DNA of 64,000 bases from contig CAJNOI010000019.1 in assembly GCA_905250115.1 (NCBI GenBank), positions 53,819 to 117,818 of the forward strand, in the 5' to 3' direction. The notes under the pieces are model-generated. The model was not told the origin of the DNA. It worked only from the letters and a program-made list of their open reading frames with translations, and ran no database searches. Both the position numbers and the translations under genes were made by a program. Within the stretch, counting starts at the first letter, position 1; each line of letters opens with the position of its first letter. Shown here one piece after another: positions 52,935 to 63,991 of this stretch. The stretch is from Adineta steineri (lineage: Eukaryota; Rotifera; Eurotatoria; Adinetida; Adinetidae).

Positions 52935-53750
52935 TTATTTGCATTGTTCTAATTTTGCTTTAACTTGAGCTATCATAGTTGGATCAGGTTTTTTTGCGTA
53001 TTGCTCTAAATTTGTCAATGCCTTTTCGAATTTTTCTTTAGCTGTCGCACGATCACCTTTGGCAACAAGTGCATCACCCCAATCAATATTAGCTTGTGCA
53101 ACATCAACAGCAAGTTGAGGTATTAAGTATTGGTCATCATGACTACAAACAACACGAACTTTCGAATATTTCGATTGTAATGGCAAATGAAATTCCATAG
53201 TTCCACAATAAATATAAATAGCATATACTTGTGGTAAATCATGGACTGCAGGTATAATTATATGTCCTAATCCGCCAGATGTTACCAAAAATACTCGTTT
53301 CTTAGCACATTTTTCTTGAATAAATTTTATACAACGATCTGATTCACTTAAACACATTTCCCATTGAAATGTGTCACTAACTTTATCATAAATTTCACGT
53401 GTCTCAAGAACGAGACTATCGGCCGTCACAAATTTAAAATCTTTAACCTTTTCTAAATTAAACGGTTGTGGTGGTAATGGTTTTATATATTGTTGTTTAT
53501 CTAATTGTGATAAATAAGCAGCAACTGTAATATCTGGTGGTGGAAATAGTTTGTTGGTTTGGGAAGGTGTATCGGTTGGACGAGGTACAACTGCGGATGT
53601 AGTCGTTGTTGCAGACATTTGTGGTCGTGGTTGATAGCCGTGACTGGCTGCAGCCGTAAACTGAGCAAATTGATTATGTTGTCCCTGTGCAAATGGAGCT
53701 CGATCTGGTTGGAAAAAGCTTGTATTTTGTGCAGATGAGTGATTCGACAT
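52935..53750 (-). CDS. Intronless protein with bdelloid-type domain and TPR-like end
   Basis: A single-exon gene for 271 residues, unusual here because most neighbours are split. Residues 1-90 are Gln/Pro/Thr-rich and probably disordered. The middle (about residues 105-205) has a pattern I recognise, from memory, from bdelloid rotifer proteins. It reads a CIKFIQEKCAKKRVFLVTSG stretch, then GHIIIPAVHDLPQVYAIYIY, CG and a final KYSKVRVV. In bdelloids this unit often sits in front of ADP-ribosyltransferase or TPR parts. Here it is followed only by a short helical TPR-like hairpin (VDVAQANIDWGDALVAKGDR, then AKEKFEKALTNLEQ). No ADP-ribosyltransferase motif follows. Function unknown; the alternation of hydrophobic strands and small residues suggests a Rossmann-like or TIR-like fold, but that is inference. 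It is head-to-head with SR gene 1, 868 bases apart. Confidence 0.8.
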   Translation of the reverse strand: MSNHSSAQNTSFFQPDRAPFAQGQHNQFAQFTAAASHGYQPRPQMSATTTTSAVVPRPTDTPSQTNKLFPPPDITVAAYLSQLDKQQYIKPLPPQPFNLEKVKDFKFVTADSLVLETREIYDKVSDTFQWEMCLSESDRCIKFIQEKCAKKRVFLVTSGGLGHIIIPAVHDLPQVYAIYIYCGTMEFHLPLQSKYSKVRVVCSHDDQYLIPQLAVDVAQANIDWGDALVAKGDRATAKEKFEKALTNLEQYAKKPDPTMIAQVKAKLEQCK

Positions 53751-54618
53751 ATATTACGACTCTATTGTATTGAATCTTTTCATTTTTAAGAAAAGAAAAT
53801 TATGAATTTTCTTACCTTTCCTACTGTTGCTTCACAGATAAAATGACGATTATTTTTATTCTACGTAGTTTTCTCTCTCGTGTTCGAGACGTAAAAATAG
53901 GAATTAACCAAGTATAAATGAAGAGAACGTTAAAATAAAATAGATTTTTCTTCTTCTATTCTGTCGTCACGCAAATAAGAGAAAAACAAAGTCGGTATTT
54001 TTTTTCTTCCCTGAAAACAAAACAAAAAGAAAAATTTTTCTTCCAACTAATGTTAAATATTATTCAAGATGGTATTTACCGACTGAATCAGATAAAAATG
54101 AATACAAAATTATAGACGAAATATACTTTTTCTTTCGTAGTTATGAGAAATATGACTCATACACGTATTTAAATTTGATTATATTTACTTTGTTTTTTAT
54201 TTTTATTCTTCTGAATTTTTTATAATGTTGAAAAGAGAAGAACATTTGACACTTTACATATATTTATCATTCATATCGTGTCATAACATAAAAATTTATT
54301 CGGATTATGAAAAATTATTTCCAATGTATATCTATACAATAACGCCATCTATTGAAATCATTTGAAATTAATATAATAAATCTTCATCAATTGGGAATAA
54401 TTAAACTAAAAAGAATCTTTGGATTTAGAAGTAAAAATTATATCTATTTCAATTGTCGCTCTATACAATAAATATGAATTCTACCAATACGGTTCATAAT
54501 TTGTTTTGTCACTCATTCTTCTTCTTTCAGAGAAAAAAAAACAAAACAAACATCTTTGTATTATACATCAATAGTGTTTTGATTTGAAAAACTCAATACT
54601 ATATCTTATAATTTCAAT
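53751..54618. other. Divergent intergenic region
   Basis: AT-rich sequence between the starts of the intronless gene (-) and SR protein 1 (+). No exon is seen. Poly(A)/poly(T) runs and a pyrimidine-rich patch near 54510-54530 are present. It probably holds both promoters. Confidence 0.5.
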
Positions 54619-55953
54619 ATGCCTCGTTCTTATTCTCGTTCACAATCTCATTCTCGTTCAAATTCACCAAATATATCATCTTATCGTCGTTCACGTTCAC
54701 CAGCACGTAATTCTAATGATCAAGAAGATGATGAAGGAAATAATTGTCGTATACATGTTGCTGATTTATCATCAAATTGTACCAAACGTCAAATTGAAAA
54801 AGCATTTGAAAAATGGCCTATAGTTGAAGTTTGGCATGCACAAGCTTCATGTTTTGCATTTGTTGTTTTACGTAATCATGAAGATGTTCAACAAGCTATT
54901 AATGGTTTAGATGGACGGTAAGAGATTTTTTATATGAATTGTATATTTTGAAAAAAAAATATATATATACTTAATTAATTTAGATTTATTGGTGATGCAC
55001 GCGTTCGTGTCACTTTAGCTCGACCACGTATTCGTGCAAGTGGCGGCGGTAGTGGTCGAAGATATTTTGATCCGAATAAGTAAGAAGAATTTAAGTTCAT
55101 ATAATTAAAAAATTATTTTTTTATTAAAGGCGATGTTATCAATGTGGTGGCCGAGGTCATTTCAGTCGTGATTGTGGTAGTGAACAACGAAACAAAAAAA
55201 GATCTGGCAATGGATATCGGTGAGTTTTTTTATTAATGGAGTGGCCGAAACAATTGGAGAGAATAAAATATAAATATACATGTATATATTTGTATATATA
55301 TACGTGTATATACATATATCACACTGGGATCATCAATATGGTCTTGGATGGGATAAAGATTAAAGATGCGTGGGTTTGGTTTTGAATTTGACAATAAATT
55401 AAGGTAAAATGTTGAGAAATTTTATTTTACAATGAGTAGAAATAAATAGATTTAATTTGATTAGAAAACAAAAGTTTTAAAAAAAGAGATATAAATTTGA
55501 TTTTATTTAGATCTCGTTCACGTGAACGTCGACGTGAACGATCCTATTCTAAATCTCGGTATGAACAAAAAAGAAAAACTTCTATGAAGATTTATTTGAA
55601 TATTTTCTTTTAGTTCTCGATCACCTCGTCCACGTGTTATTCGAGAATATCGTCGTTATAGGTAATTATATATTTATATTAAACAAAAAAAAGGAATCTT
55701 TGATTTATAATAAAGTCCTCGTCGATCACCACCATCTCGATCAAATTATAAATCACGTGATAACGGTTCTGGTTATTATTCAAGGTACAGATTTTGATTG
55801 ATATTTATTTATAAGATCAAAATGATGCTTATCAATCGATTTTAGTTACTAATTAAATCATTTGAGAGAATAGAATATTGACATTTAAACTAAATAATAT
55901 ATATATATGTATATAAATTTGTTTTCTTTTCTTTTAGTCCATCTCGAACATAA
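54619..55953 (+). CDS. SRSF7-like: SR splicing factor, RRM + CCHC knuckle (SRSF7-like, copy 1)
   Basis: A nuclear pre-mRNA splicing regulator of the SR family. Order of parts: a short N-terminal RS stretch (MPRSYSRSQSHSRS), an RRM with RNP2 CRIHVADL and RNP1 SCFAFVVL, and RVRVTLARPRIR. Then FDPNKRCYQCGGRGHFSRDC, a CCHC zinc knuckle that forms across a splice junction (AA joined to G CGA TGT). An RS-rich tail in several tiny exons (SRSRERRRERSYSKSR, SRSPRP, RRSPPSRSNYKS) ends SPSRT. SRSF7 is the vertebrate family member with an RRM plus a CCHC knuckle; there the RRM is at the N-terminus, so the RS extension in front is a difference. The RNP1 has Ser-Cys where Gly is usual. The intron at about 55220-55510 is several times longer than the others. 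Followed in tandem by a paralogue. Confidence 0.87.
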
Positions 55954-56220
55954 TGATTACAAGAGAATGATGTTTTCGTTCACAAAGAAAACTAAGACAT
56001 TATGTTGATCTGTTTATTTAATTTCGATCGCTTAGCGTTCTTTATGTTGTTGTATGTGCTGCATTTCTCTAATTCGTTTCTTTGTATATTTCATTTCGAC
56101 TTTGTGCTTTGTTCTATGTTTGCCTTTGTTCGATAAATATAAATCAATTTAATCATGATGAATTAATCTATCGTTACATTTTAGTATTTAATTAATTTCT
56201 TCCTCTGTTACTCTAAAAAA

Positions 56221-57341
56221 ATGCCTCGAACACGATCACGTTCACGTTCACAATCACGATCACGATCACGCTCTCGAAGTCCAATATCATCTGGACGACG
56301 ATCTCGTTCACGATCATCTGAACATGATAGTAGAAACGATCGACCCAATGAATTTCGTGTTCATATTGCTGAATTACCACAAGGTGCTCAAGAAAGTGAA
56401 ATACGAAAAGTATTTCAACGTTTTGGTACATTGGTTGATGTTTGGGCTGCTAGTGCATCATGTTTTGCATTTGTTACTTATAAACTTAAGGAAGAAGCAC
56501 AAAAAGCCATTGATCAAATGGATGGAAGGTATAATATAGATTATTAATATACACACAAAATAACATTTATACAATAATAATTATTAAATTCAGATCATTT
56601 GGAAGCAGTCGTGTACGAGTAACATGGGCTCGACCACGAGCTCGTAATGGTTCTCGACGTTTTGATCCAAATATGAAATGTTTTAAATGTGGACAACGTG
56701 GACATTTTGGGTAAGAATATAGAAAAATATATATATATCAATGAGAAGTTTTCTATTCTATATCTCATAGTCGTAATTGTGATGGTACAGCAACTGAAAG
56801 ACATTCATCGCGTCGTCGTGATGATGATTATAATCGACGACCACCACCACCACCACCAAACAATAATCGCTATTCAAGGTATGGATGGTTACTAATATTG
56901 AATGACAGTATGCCTATATATAAATTGGTTCCTAACATTTTTATATAACTGGTATTGATTAATATATTTTGGAGATAGACTTAATAGAATAGAAAAGAAA
57001 GTTATAGAAAAAAAAACACAGAAAGATTTCTTTGGGATTTGGATGACTTGGATGAAAATTACTACTGGAAAAGAGATCTAAAAAGAAAATGCTAATGGAA
57101 TTGGATTTGGTTCATGTGGAACTTTAGGTCTCGTGCATCAAATTCACCACCACCATTGCCACCACCTGCTTATTTTCGTCATGGTATGCCGGTGTATCCA
57201 TCATTTTCCCGACGACATGATGATTATATGGATAGTTATTATCCACCGCCAGAACGATCAAATGGACATGAACGTCGTTATCGAGAACGTGATACACGTT
57301 TAACACCACCATCAGCAAGTGCCAGATACAGCCGACGGTAA
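56221..57341 (+). CDS. SRSF7-like: SR splicing factor, RRM + CCHC knuckle (SRSF7-like, copy 2)
   Basis: Tandem paralogue of copy 1, 267 bases downstream on the same strand. It begins with a longer RS stretch (MPRTRSRSRSQSRSRSRSRS), then the RRM (RNP2 FRVHIAEL, RNP1 SCFAFVTY, SSRVRVTWARPRAR). The knuckle FDPNMKCFKCGQRGHFGRNC is again formed across an intron (about 56711-56770). The C-terminus differs from copy 1: it is rich in Pro, Tyr and Arg (RRPPPPPPNNNRYSR, then SPPPLPPPAYFRHG) and less strictly RS. The intron at about 56879-57127 is long, at the same relative place as in copy 1. The last codons read CGA CGG TAA; splicing at the internal GTAAGA to the CTAG site near 57390 would also give Arg-Arg-stop, so the protein end is the same either way. 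Confidence 0.85.
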
Positions 57342-58029
57342 GAAAACGATAAAAAAGTTTTTTAATAAAAATAAAAATTTTATTTTCTAGATAATTAATT
57401 CTACTAACATTTACTCTTCTTTTTGATTAAAATAATCATTAGTGAGTAGTTATTAATTATTATTATTATTTGATATGATTTCATAATCAATTTAGACAAC
57501 TTAAAGAACAAAAGACATAAACGTGATACTTATTATCTTTGAATAATCTAGAAAACTTTTTTTTCCTCTTTTGTTTCAGTATATTCATACTCTTACTTGT
57601 TTATTTCTTTCTTTTCATTTTGATTATGATTATTTGTATTGTATTTCTTTTGAAACGTATTATCTTTTGTGTTCGATTTATTCATTATCTCAATCGAGAA
57701 CTTTTCTTTTCATTTTTTTCTCCTCTATGTTTCAACTAGCAAAATGTTGATGTCTTTCATGTATTGTGATCATATTCTGATACTAACTGTGTCAAAAATC
57801 ACTACAAATCATATATTGTTCAGTGGATTACCTCGATCTTAGTTTCTGTTTGTGATAAAATGTTTGTATTCTGACTATGAATTTTTCTGTGTGTATTTGA
57901 AAATTTACGTATTTCATATATATCTATTGACTAAGAAAAAAAAAATTTAATAAAAAAAAAGCGAAAGATCAACAATAGCATGTGATATGTCTGTTTCTTC
58001 TAAATATTTAGATAAACTAGTAATATCTA
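57342..58029. other. 3' UTR and intergenic, no gene seen
   Basis: T-rich sequence between SR copy 2 and the fatty acyl-CoA reductase gene. The frame at 57539-57739 is Phe/Leu/Ile-rich and has no domain. It likely contains the SR copy 2 3' UTR and the reductase promoter. Confidence 0.5.
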
Positions 58030-60224
58030 ATGTCGGCAAGTACAGAAGCTAGTGCAATAATAGAATATTTTAAAAGAAAATCCATCTTTATTACTGGTGC
58101 AACAGGGTAAGAGAAATGATAATAGTTATTTTTTAAACAATAAAATTATTCATTTAGTTTTATTGGAAAACAACTCGTAGAGAAACTTGTTCGATCATGT
58201 CCCGGTAAATTTGATTAATATAATTTATTTATTTATTTGATAATTTTTATCAATTTAGACATTGAACATATTTATTTACTTGTACGGCCAAAACGAGGTC
58301 ATGCAGTTAACGATCGCGTAAAAGAATTAGTAGCAGGCCCTGTAATAAAAATTTAAAAAACGAAAAGAAAAGAAAAGAAATCTTTTTTATTTAATTTAGT
58401 TATTTAATACGGTACGAGAAATAAATCCAAATTTTGCAGAAAAAATTTCAGCTTTACAAGGCGATATACTTGACCCAAATTTTGGTCTTAGTGCATCTGA
58501 TGAAAGTATTATAATTGAACAATGCCATATTGTATTTCATTCAGCAGCAACTGTTCGTTTTCATGAACCACTTCGGTAAAATTTCAATTGTTATAAGCAA
58601 TAATCGATTTTATTTTCTTGTATAGACTCGCAATACAGATGAACGTTGCATCTATAAAAAAATTACTTGCTTTATGTCATAAAATGAAAAAATTACAAGT
58701 AAAAAACAAAAGATATAAACAAGTTTATTTAATTTCGTTGATTTTGTAGTCTATTGTTCATGTATCGACAGCTTATGCAAATTGTAATCGTAACGATGTA
58801 GCTGAAATGATTTATCCACCACCGATTCAACCAGGAAAATTATTAGAAGCTAGTGAATGGATGGATGATCAAGTATTTGATGTATTGACAAATAAACTGA
58901 TTAACGATAGACCCAATACATACACATTCACTAAAGCACTTGCCGAATATGTTATCTCACAAGAAGCTAAAGATCTCCCATTAGCTATTATACGTCCATC
59001 TATTGTTGGATCATCATGGCGTGAACCAATACCAGTAATTTGAAAGAAAAGAGATTTTCTTTTTACTAGTGAGTGTTTTTTTTAGGGCTGGGTTGATAAT
59101 TATAACGGTCCAAGTGGATTAGTTGTTGCTGTAAGTAAAAAATTTAAATTATGAAACAATATTTTTTTTGTTTGTATATTTTAGACAGGTAAAGGTATGC
59201 TTCGAGCTATGATAGGTAGTGATCAAGCAATAGCTGATATTGTTCCTGTTGATATTTGTGTTAACATGATGATTTCAATTGCTTGGCATACAGCAGTAAA
59301 ATAGTAAGTATATCTATTTCACCATAGGAAATGTTCAATGTTTATTAAATTTTTTAGTCCAAAAACTATTCCAGTTTATCATTGTTGTACTGGCCATTTG
59401 GGAACATTAACATGGGGTAAAGTAACTGAATATGGTTTACATCATCTCGATACAATCAGTTTGGAAAGTGCAATTCGTTATCCAAATTTACAATTTACCG
59501 AAAACCGGTAAAATAAAAATGATATAAATATCGTAGTTTTATTTTTCGATTAAATTAGTTTTCGATATCATTGTCTTCGAACAGTACAAGAAGTATTTCC
59601 AGCATTTCTTCTCGATTGTTATATGCGCATAATTGGACGTAAACCAATGTAAATAGTATTTAATATCTTATTACGGAAACAAAAAATAAATAATCTTTTT
59701 AGCTTTTTAAAATTATCTGATAAGATTTATAAAAGTGTTCGAACATTGGATTTTTTTACTTCAAATTCATGGATATTTCCAAATGACAATAGTGTTTCTC
59801 TTCAAAATGAAATGAGCGATATCGATCAAAAAGTAAATAAAGATTAGAAATTAAAATTAAACTGAATTTTTTTCATTTTAAATAGATATTTGGCTTCGAT
59901 TTGAAAGAACTTGATTGGTTTTCATATTGGCGTCATTATTGTATGGGTGCTAAACAATTTTTACTACGAGAAGATCTTGCTCGTACAGCAAAATGTCGCA
60001 TCAGATATCAAAGGTAATTTTAAAATTCAATAATTTTAAAGATTTTTATTTTTTCTTCTTCGTGTAGATTAAAACGTTTACAAAATATTATTTATTTTAC
60101 GGCAATAGCATTGATTATCAAATTAGTCTTTTTTAAGTCATTTAAAATTCGTCGCATCTTTGTTGTTCTTTTTCGATTAATTTTTGCGGGTCTATCAGCT
60201 ATAACGGCAAAAATTCGTTCATAA
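58030..60224 (+). CDS. FAR1/2 homologue: Fatty acyl-CoA reductase
   Basis: An NADPH-dependent enzyme reducing fatty acyl-CoA to fatty alcohol, for ether-lipid or wax synthesis; family members are peroxisome- or ER-anchored. About twelve short exons with introns of 45-70 bases. After [17 protein letters not shown] comes the Rossmann glycine motif TGATG/FIGKQL, split by the first intron. Then [37 protein letters not shown] and [13 protein letters not shown]. The catalytic YTFTK (YxxxK) follows in the exon at about 58750-59035, then [15 protein letters not shown]. The C-terminal FAR_C (sterile) part is visible as [13 protein letters not shown] and [18 protein letters not shown]. The extreme C-terminus is hydrophobic ([17 protein letters not shown] and [14 protein letters not shown]), a likely membrane anchor. 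Two AATAAA sites lie near 60283 and 60300. Length about 520 residues, the family's usual size. Confidence 0.94.
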
Positions 60225-60496
60225 AAAACATCGTACTAAAAACGGACTGCAAAGCAATAGTGTTGTTTTGTGCAATTTTTTTAAATAAAAAAAGGGAAAA
60301 ATAAAGAACAAATAAAATATTATACAATTCATATCAATTAAAATATGATCGGAAGTAAGCGATATATGGACAACTAGTGCCCTCTATCAATGGAAAAACT
60401 TGATTGTGAAAGGTTTCGTCATGGTAACATTATGGAAGGTGAAGAGAAAATTCTTCTTTTCATTTGAGTTACGAACTAGTGTGTTGAAAAAAAGAT

Positions 60497-62351
60497 ATGC
60501 GTCTAAAACGTTTTCTTCTTCGTTATTATCCTCCAGGAATTATTCTTGAGTATGAACAAAGTAATGTGTTAAAAACAAAATCAATTGATTTACTTGATCT
60601 TAAAGCTGAGTAAGAAAATGCAATGATTATTTTATATAATATGAAAAAACTGTTTTTTAGTACTGATATCAATAGTATTGTTGAGGAAATTGTAAAAAGA
60701 GAACCATTAATAACAGCAACGAAAGTTGATAAAGTTAAAGAATTAATAGAAAGTAAAAAAGTTTCAAAATTATTTTATTATCATATATATGTATATTTCT
60801 TTTTGTAAAGGATTACAAGAAAAAATATCTCAGCAAGATGATAAACGTTTTTATTTATTTAAAGTACTTCGTGCACATATACTTCCATCAACATATGTCG
60901 CATTCAATAAATCCGGTTCTATGTAAGATTGAAATTTCTTCATTTTTTCTTTCTTATTAAATTATTGATATTTAGGTTTATTACTGCTTCATATGATCGT
61001 ACATGTAAAGTATGGGATACAGCATCAGGTGAAGAATTACATACTCTTGAAGGACATAAAAATGTTGTTTATGCAATAGCATTTAATAATCCATATGGGT
61101 AAGTTTTAGAAATTAAATAGCATTAAATTTTTCTAAAAGTTAATTTTTTTAATTGAAGAGATAAAATAGCAACTGGTTCATTTGATAAAACAGCGTGTAT
61201 TTGGAGTACAGAACGTGGTACATGTTATCATACACTTCGTGGTCATACTGGTGAAGTTGTAAGTATAAATTATTTTTCTAAGATAATATTTATTTTAATT
61301 TAAATTTAGGTATGTCTTGCATTCAATCCTCAAAGTACTGTTTTAGTCACTGGTAGTATGGATCATACAGCAAAATTATGGGATATTGTTTCTGGTTCAG
61401 AAATCGCTAGTTTACATGTATGTCATTAATATACAAAGCTTTATCTATTATATTTAATTTAGGGTCATACTGGTGAAATAATATCAGTTAGTTTTAATAC
61501 ACGAGGTGATCAAGTTATAACAGCTTCATTTGATCGAACTGTAGCTATATGGGATGTTCGCACTGGAGAGTAAGAACAAAAAAATAAAGATATATTATTA
61601 TTCATCTCATATATTTTACTATTTTATAGTAAAATTCATACATTAATTGGTCATACAGCAGAAGTAAGCAGTGCCCAGTTTAATTGGGATTGTAGTCGAA
61701 TAGCAACTGGTAGTATGGATAAAACATGTAAATTGTGGGATGCATTATCAGGTACACAAAAAAAAAGAAAAAGAAGAATGAATTTTCTATTTATTTTATT
61801 TTCTTAATTTCTAGGTGAATGTGTAGCAACATTACGTGGACACGAAGATGAAGTACTCGATGTTGTATTTGATTCAACTGGTCAATATATAGCAACAGCA
61901 TCAGCTGACAAAACTGGGCGTGTATATGACGCATTAAGTAATCTATGTATAGCAACATTAACTGGACATCAAGCTGAAATATCTAAAGTAAAGAAAATGA
62001 ATATTTTATTTTGAAGATTCATATGTTGTTTTTTAGATTGCTTTTAATCCTCAAGGCAATCGTTTAATTACAGCTAGTAAGTTTGAAATAAATTACCTAT
62101 AAAAATAAAAAAGAAATATTATTTTTATTCTTTATTTAGGTGCTGATAAAACTGCTCGCATTTGGGATCCACTATCGGGTGAATGTAAACAAATACTTGA
62201 AGGACATACCGATGAAATATTTAGCTGTGCCTTTAATTATGAAGGAAATACAATAATTACAGGTTTGCAAATAGATGAAAGAAATAATATCTTAAATTTT
62301 TGTATTTATTTGATAGGCAGTAAAGATAATACTTGTCGAATTTGGCGATAA
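60497..62351 (+). CDS. DAW1: Dynein assembly factor with WD repeats 1
   Basis: Orthologue of DAW1 (WDR69/ODA16), a cytoplasmic and ciliary adaptor that delivers outer-arm dyneins to cilia with the IFT machinery. The N-terminus [20 protein letters not shown], followed by [11 protein letters not shown], is diagnostic. Intron 2 uses a donor inside GAAAGTAAAA, so that ELIE(R) joins LQEKIS, as in known DAW1. Eight or so WD40 repeats follow ([84 protein letters not shown]), ending [11 protein letters not shown]. Length about 415 residues, the usual size. The gene is compact, lying 272 bases after the reductase stop. The protein fits an animal with motile cilia, such as a rotifer. Confidence 0.96.
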
Positions 62352-62519
62352 ACGAGTATTCACACATCATTTTTCTTTTCGTTTCGTGTGATTCTATTAT
62401 TCTCATGTGTTTGTTTCTTTTTTTGCAATATCTATGTTTCATCAAAGAGAAAAAAAAATATGTATAATCATTATTCACGATCGATTTGTCTTCACATTTA
62501 GTTTCCAGATTTATTTTTC

Positions 62520-63565
62520 ATGTCTCGAGTTTATCGTGTTCCACCACCATCAACTGCTCGACGACCACCAGCACCACGAGCCACTGGAGTTTCACAAAGA
62601 CCTACTGTTCCCACAACAACAACAACATCTCGAGGAATGAATCGTGGTGCTCGAGCACCAGTACGTGGTCGAACTATGCATACTCAACCGGTACGACCAG
62701 AAGTAAATCATAATAATGCACATAATCAAGACGATCGAACGAATCTACCAGAACGTACTACTCATGTTGGGTTTGTTGATTGAATAAGGAATTTAATTGT
62801 CTATAGAATCAAAAATATTTTCAGTGATGGATATCATATGTTTACACCATCGACAATAAAACGTGAACAAATGAGACGACAAGCTGAAAATGAACAACGT
62901 CAATATGAAGCACATATTGAACGGAAACGCATGCATGGTATTCATGAAGTACATCGTTTAGGTAAAGTATATTTTCGTATTAGACATGAAAGGAAACAGA
63001 AGTTATTTTCTTTAAAGGTGGCGGTGGATTAACTGAAGATGAAGTTCGTCAACAACAAGCAGAAAAATATCGACGAGAAAAATTTGCACGATTAGTAAGA
63101 AATATTTTCATTAAATTATTTCTATATTTTTATTTTACAGGAAAAAAGTCATCAAGATCAAAATACTCAATTACGTTCAACAGATGATGACGGTGCTACT
63201 GGATGGACTGATCAAACTCGTGAAGCAGATCGACGAGAGTAAAAAAGACATGAAATGAAATTTCATTTATTTTTGTTCATTTACTTAAAGGACGATGGAT
63301 CGATTTTTAAATCGTTTTACTCAACAATATGATAATATGAATATTTCTTCTGATAACAATGAAAATAGATCAACTAGTATATATTACTTTATTTATATAT
63401 CTTCTTTAATTTTTATGTATTCTTACAGATAACAATGTAACAAATTCCGAAAATCTCGCGATACTACATGAAATGCTTCCACATATTGATGATGAAACAC
63501 TTCAATATCATCTTGAAATATATAATGGTAATATTGATGCGATTGTTCATGAACTTCTTAATTAA
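62520..63565 (+). CDS. EPSTI1-like coiled-coil protein with C-terminal CUE-like domain
   Basis: The N-terminal 85 residues are Pro/Arg/Thr-rich (MSRVYRVPPPSTARRPPAPR). The next exon holds FTPSTIKREQMRRQAENEQ, then HEVHRLGGGGGLTEDEVRQQ, then KYRREKFARLEK. This resembles the first part of epithelial-stromal interaction protein 1 (IAPNINRRNEIQRIAEQE-type start, RRLGGSQSETEVRQKQ). The last exon codes for LAILHEMLPHIDDETLQYHL and NGNIDAIVHELLN. That fits a ubiquitin-binding CUE domain (the MP dipeptide, a central helix, and a terminal dileucine). Exons are about 62520-62769, 62825-62961, 63018-63093, 63140-63239, 63289-63375 and 63429-63565. Its first intron donor is less certain. Total about 260 residues. 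Role unknown; a ubiquitin-linked adaptor is a reasonable inference. Confidence 0.72.
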
Positions 63566-63617
63566 ATGTGATTTAATGCAATAGATTTGTAATTTATTTT
63601 TTATTTTTATAATTTAA

Positions 63618-63991
63618 CTATTGATGTTGACCTTTTGTTGCTTCATTGAAATGTTCTTTTCGATGACTATTAATGATTTTCAATGGATAAATATTTGTAT
63701 GTGACGAGTTTAGTTGATTAAAACAGATTGTTATTGGTTGAACGACAACACGTGCTTTAGATGCAAATGTTTCTTGAGCATGATTATAACATGTTCGTAA
63801 ACGAAAATCAAGATCATTTTTTGGTAAATCAAGTTCATTATAATAAGAAGAACGACGATAACTTGAATTCGTTGATGTTCGATAGAGACGATGCCATATT
63901 CATGCATACTATGATAATAAATAGAAATATTTTATAATAATTAACTATATAAATACTATACAGGAGGAGGGATGTTTTGTTTCTTGTTCAT
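63618..63991 (-). CDS. Minus-strand gene at window edge, 3' part
   Basis: An open minus-strand frame covers 63618-63899 (WHRLYRTSTNSSYRRSS..., ending EATKGQHQ). Codon use is like the neighbouring genes. I recognise no family. An ATG at 63991 begins MNKKQNIPPP and meets a GTATAG donor-like site at about 63960, so this may be a short first exon. The obvious acceptor (ATCATAG, about 63914) would put a TGA in this frame at 63900-63902, so the exact junction is unresolved. Its stop lies 52 bases from the stop of the EPSTI1-like gene (tail-to-tail). Confidence 0.45.
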
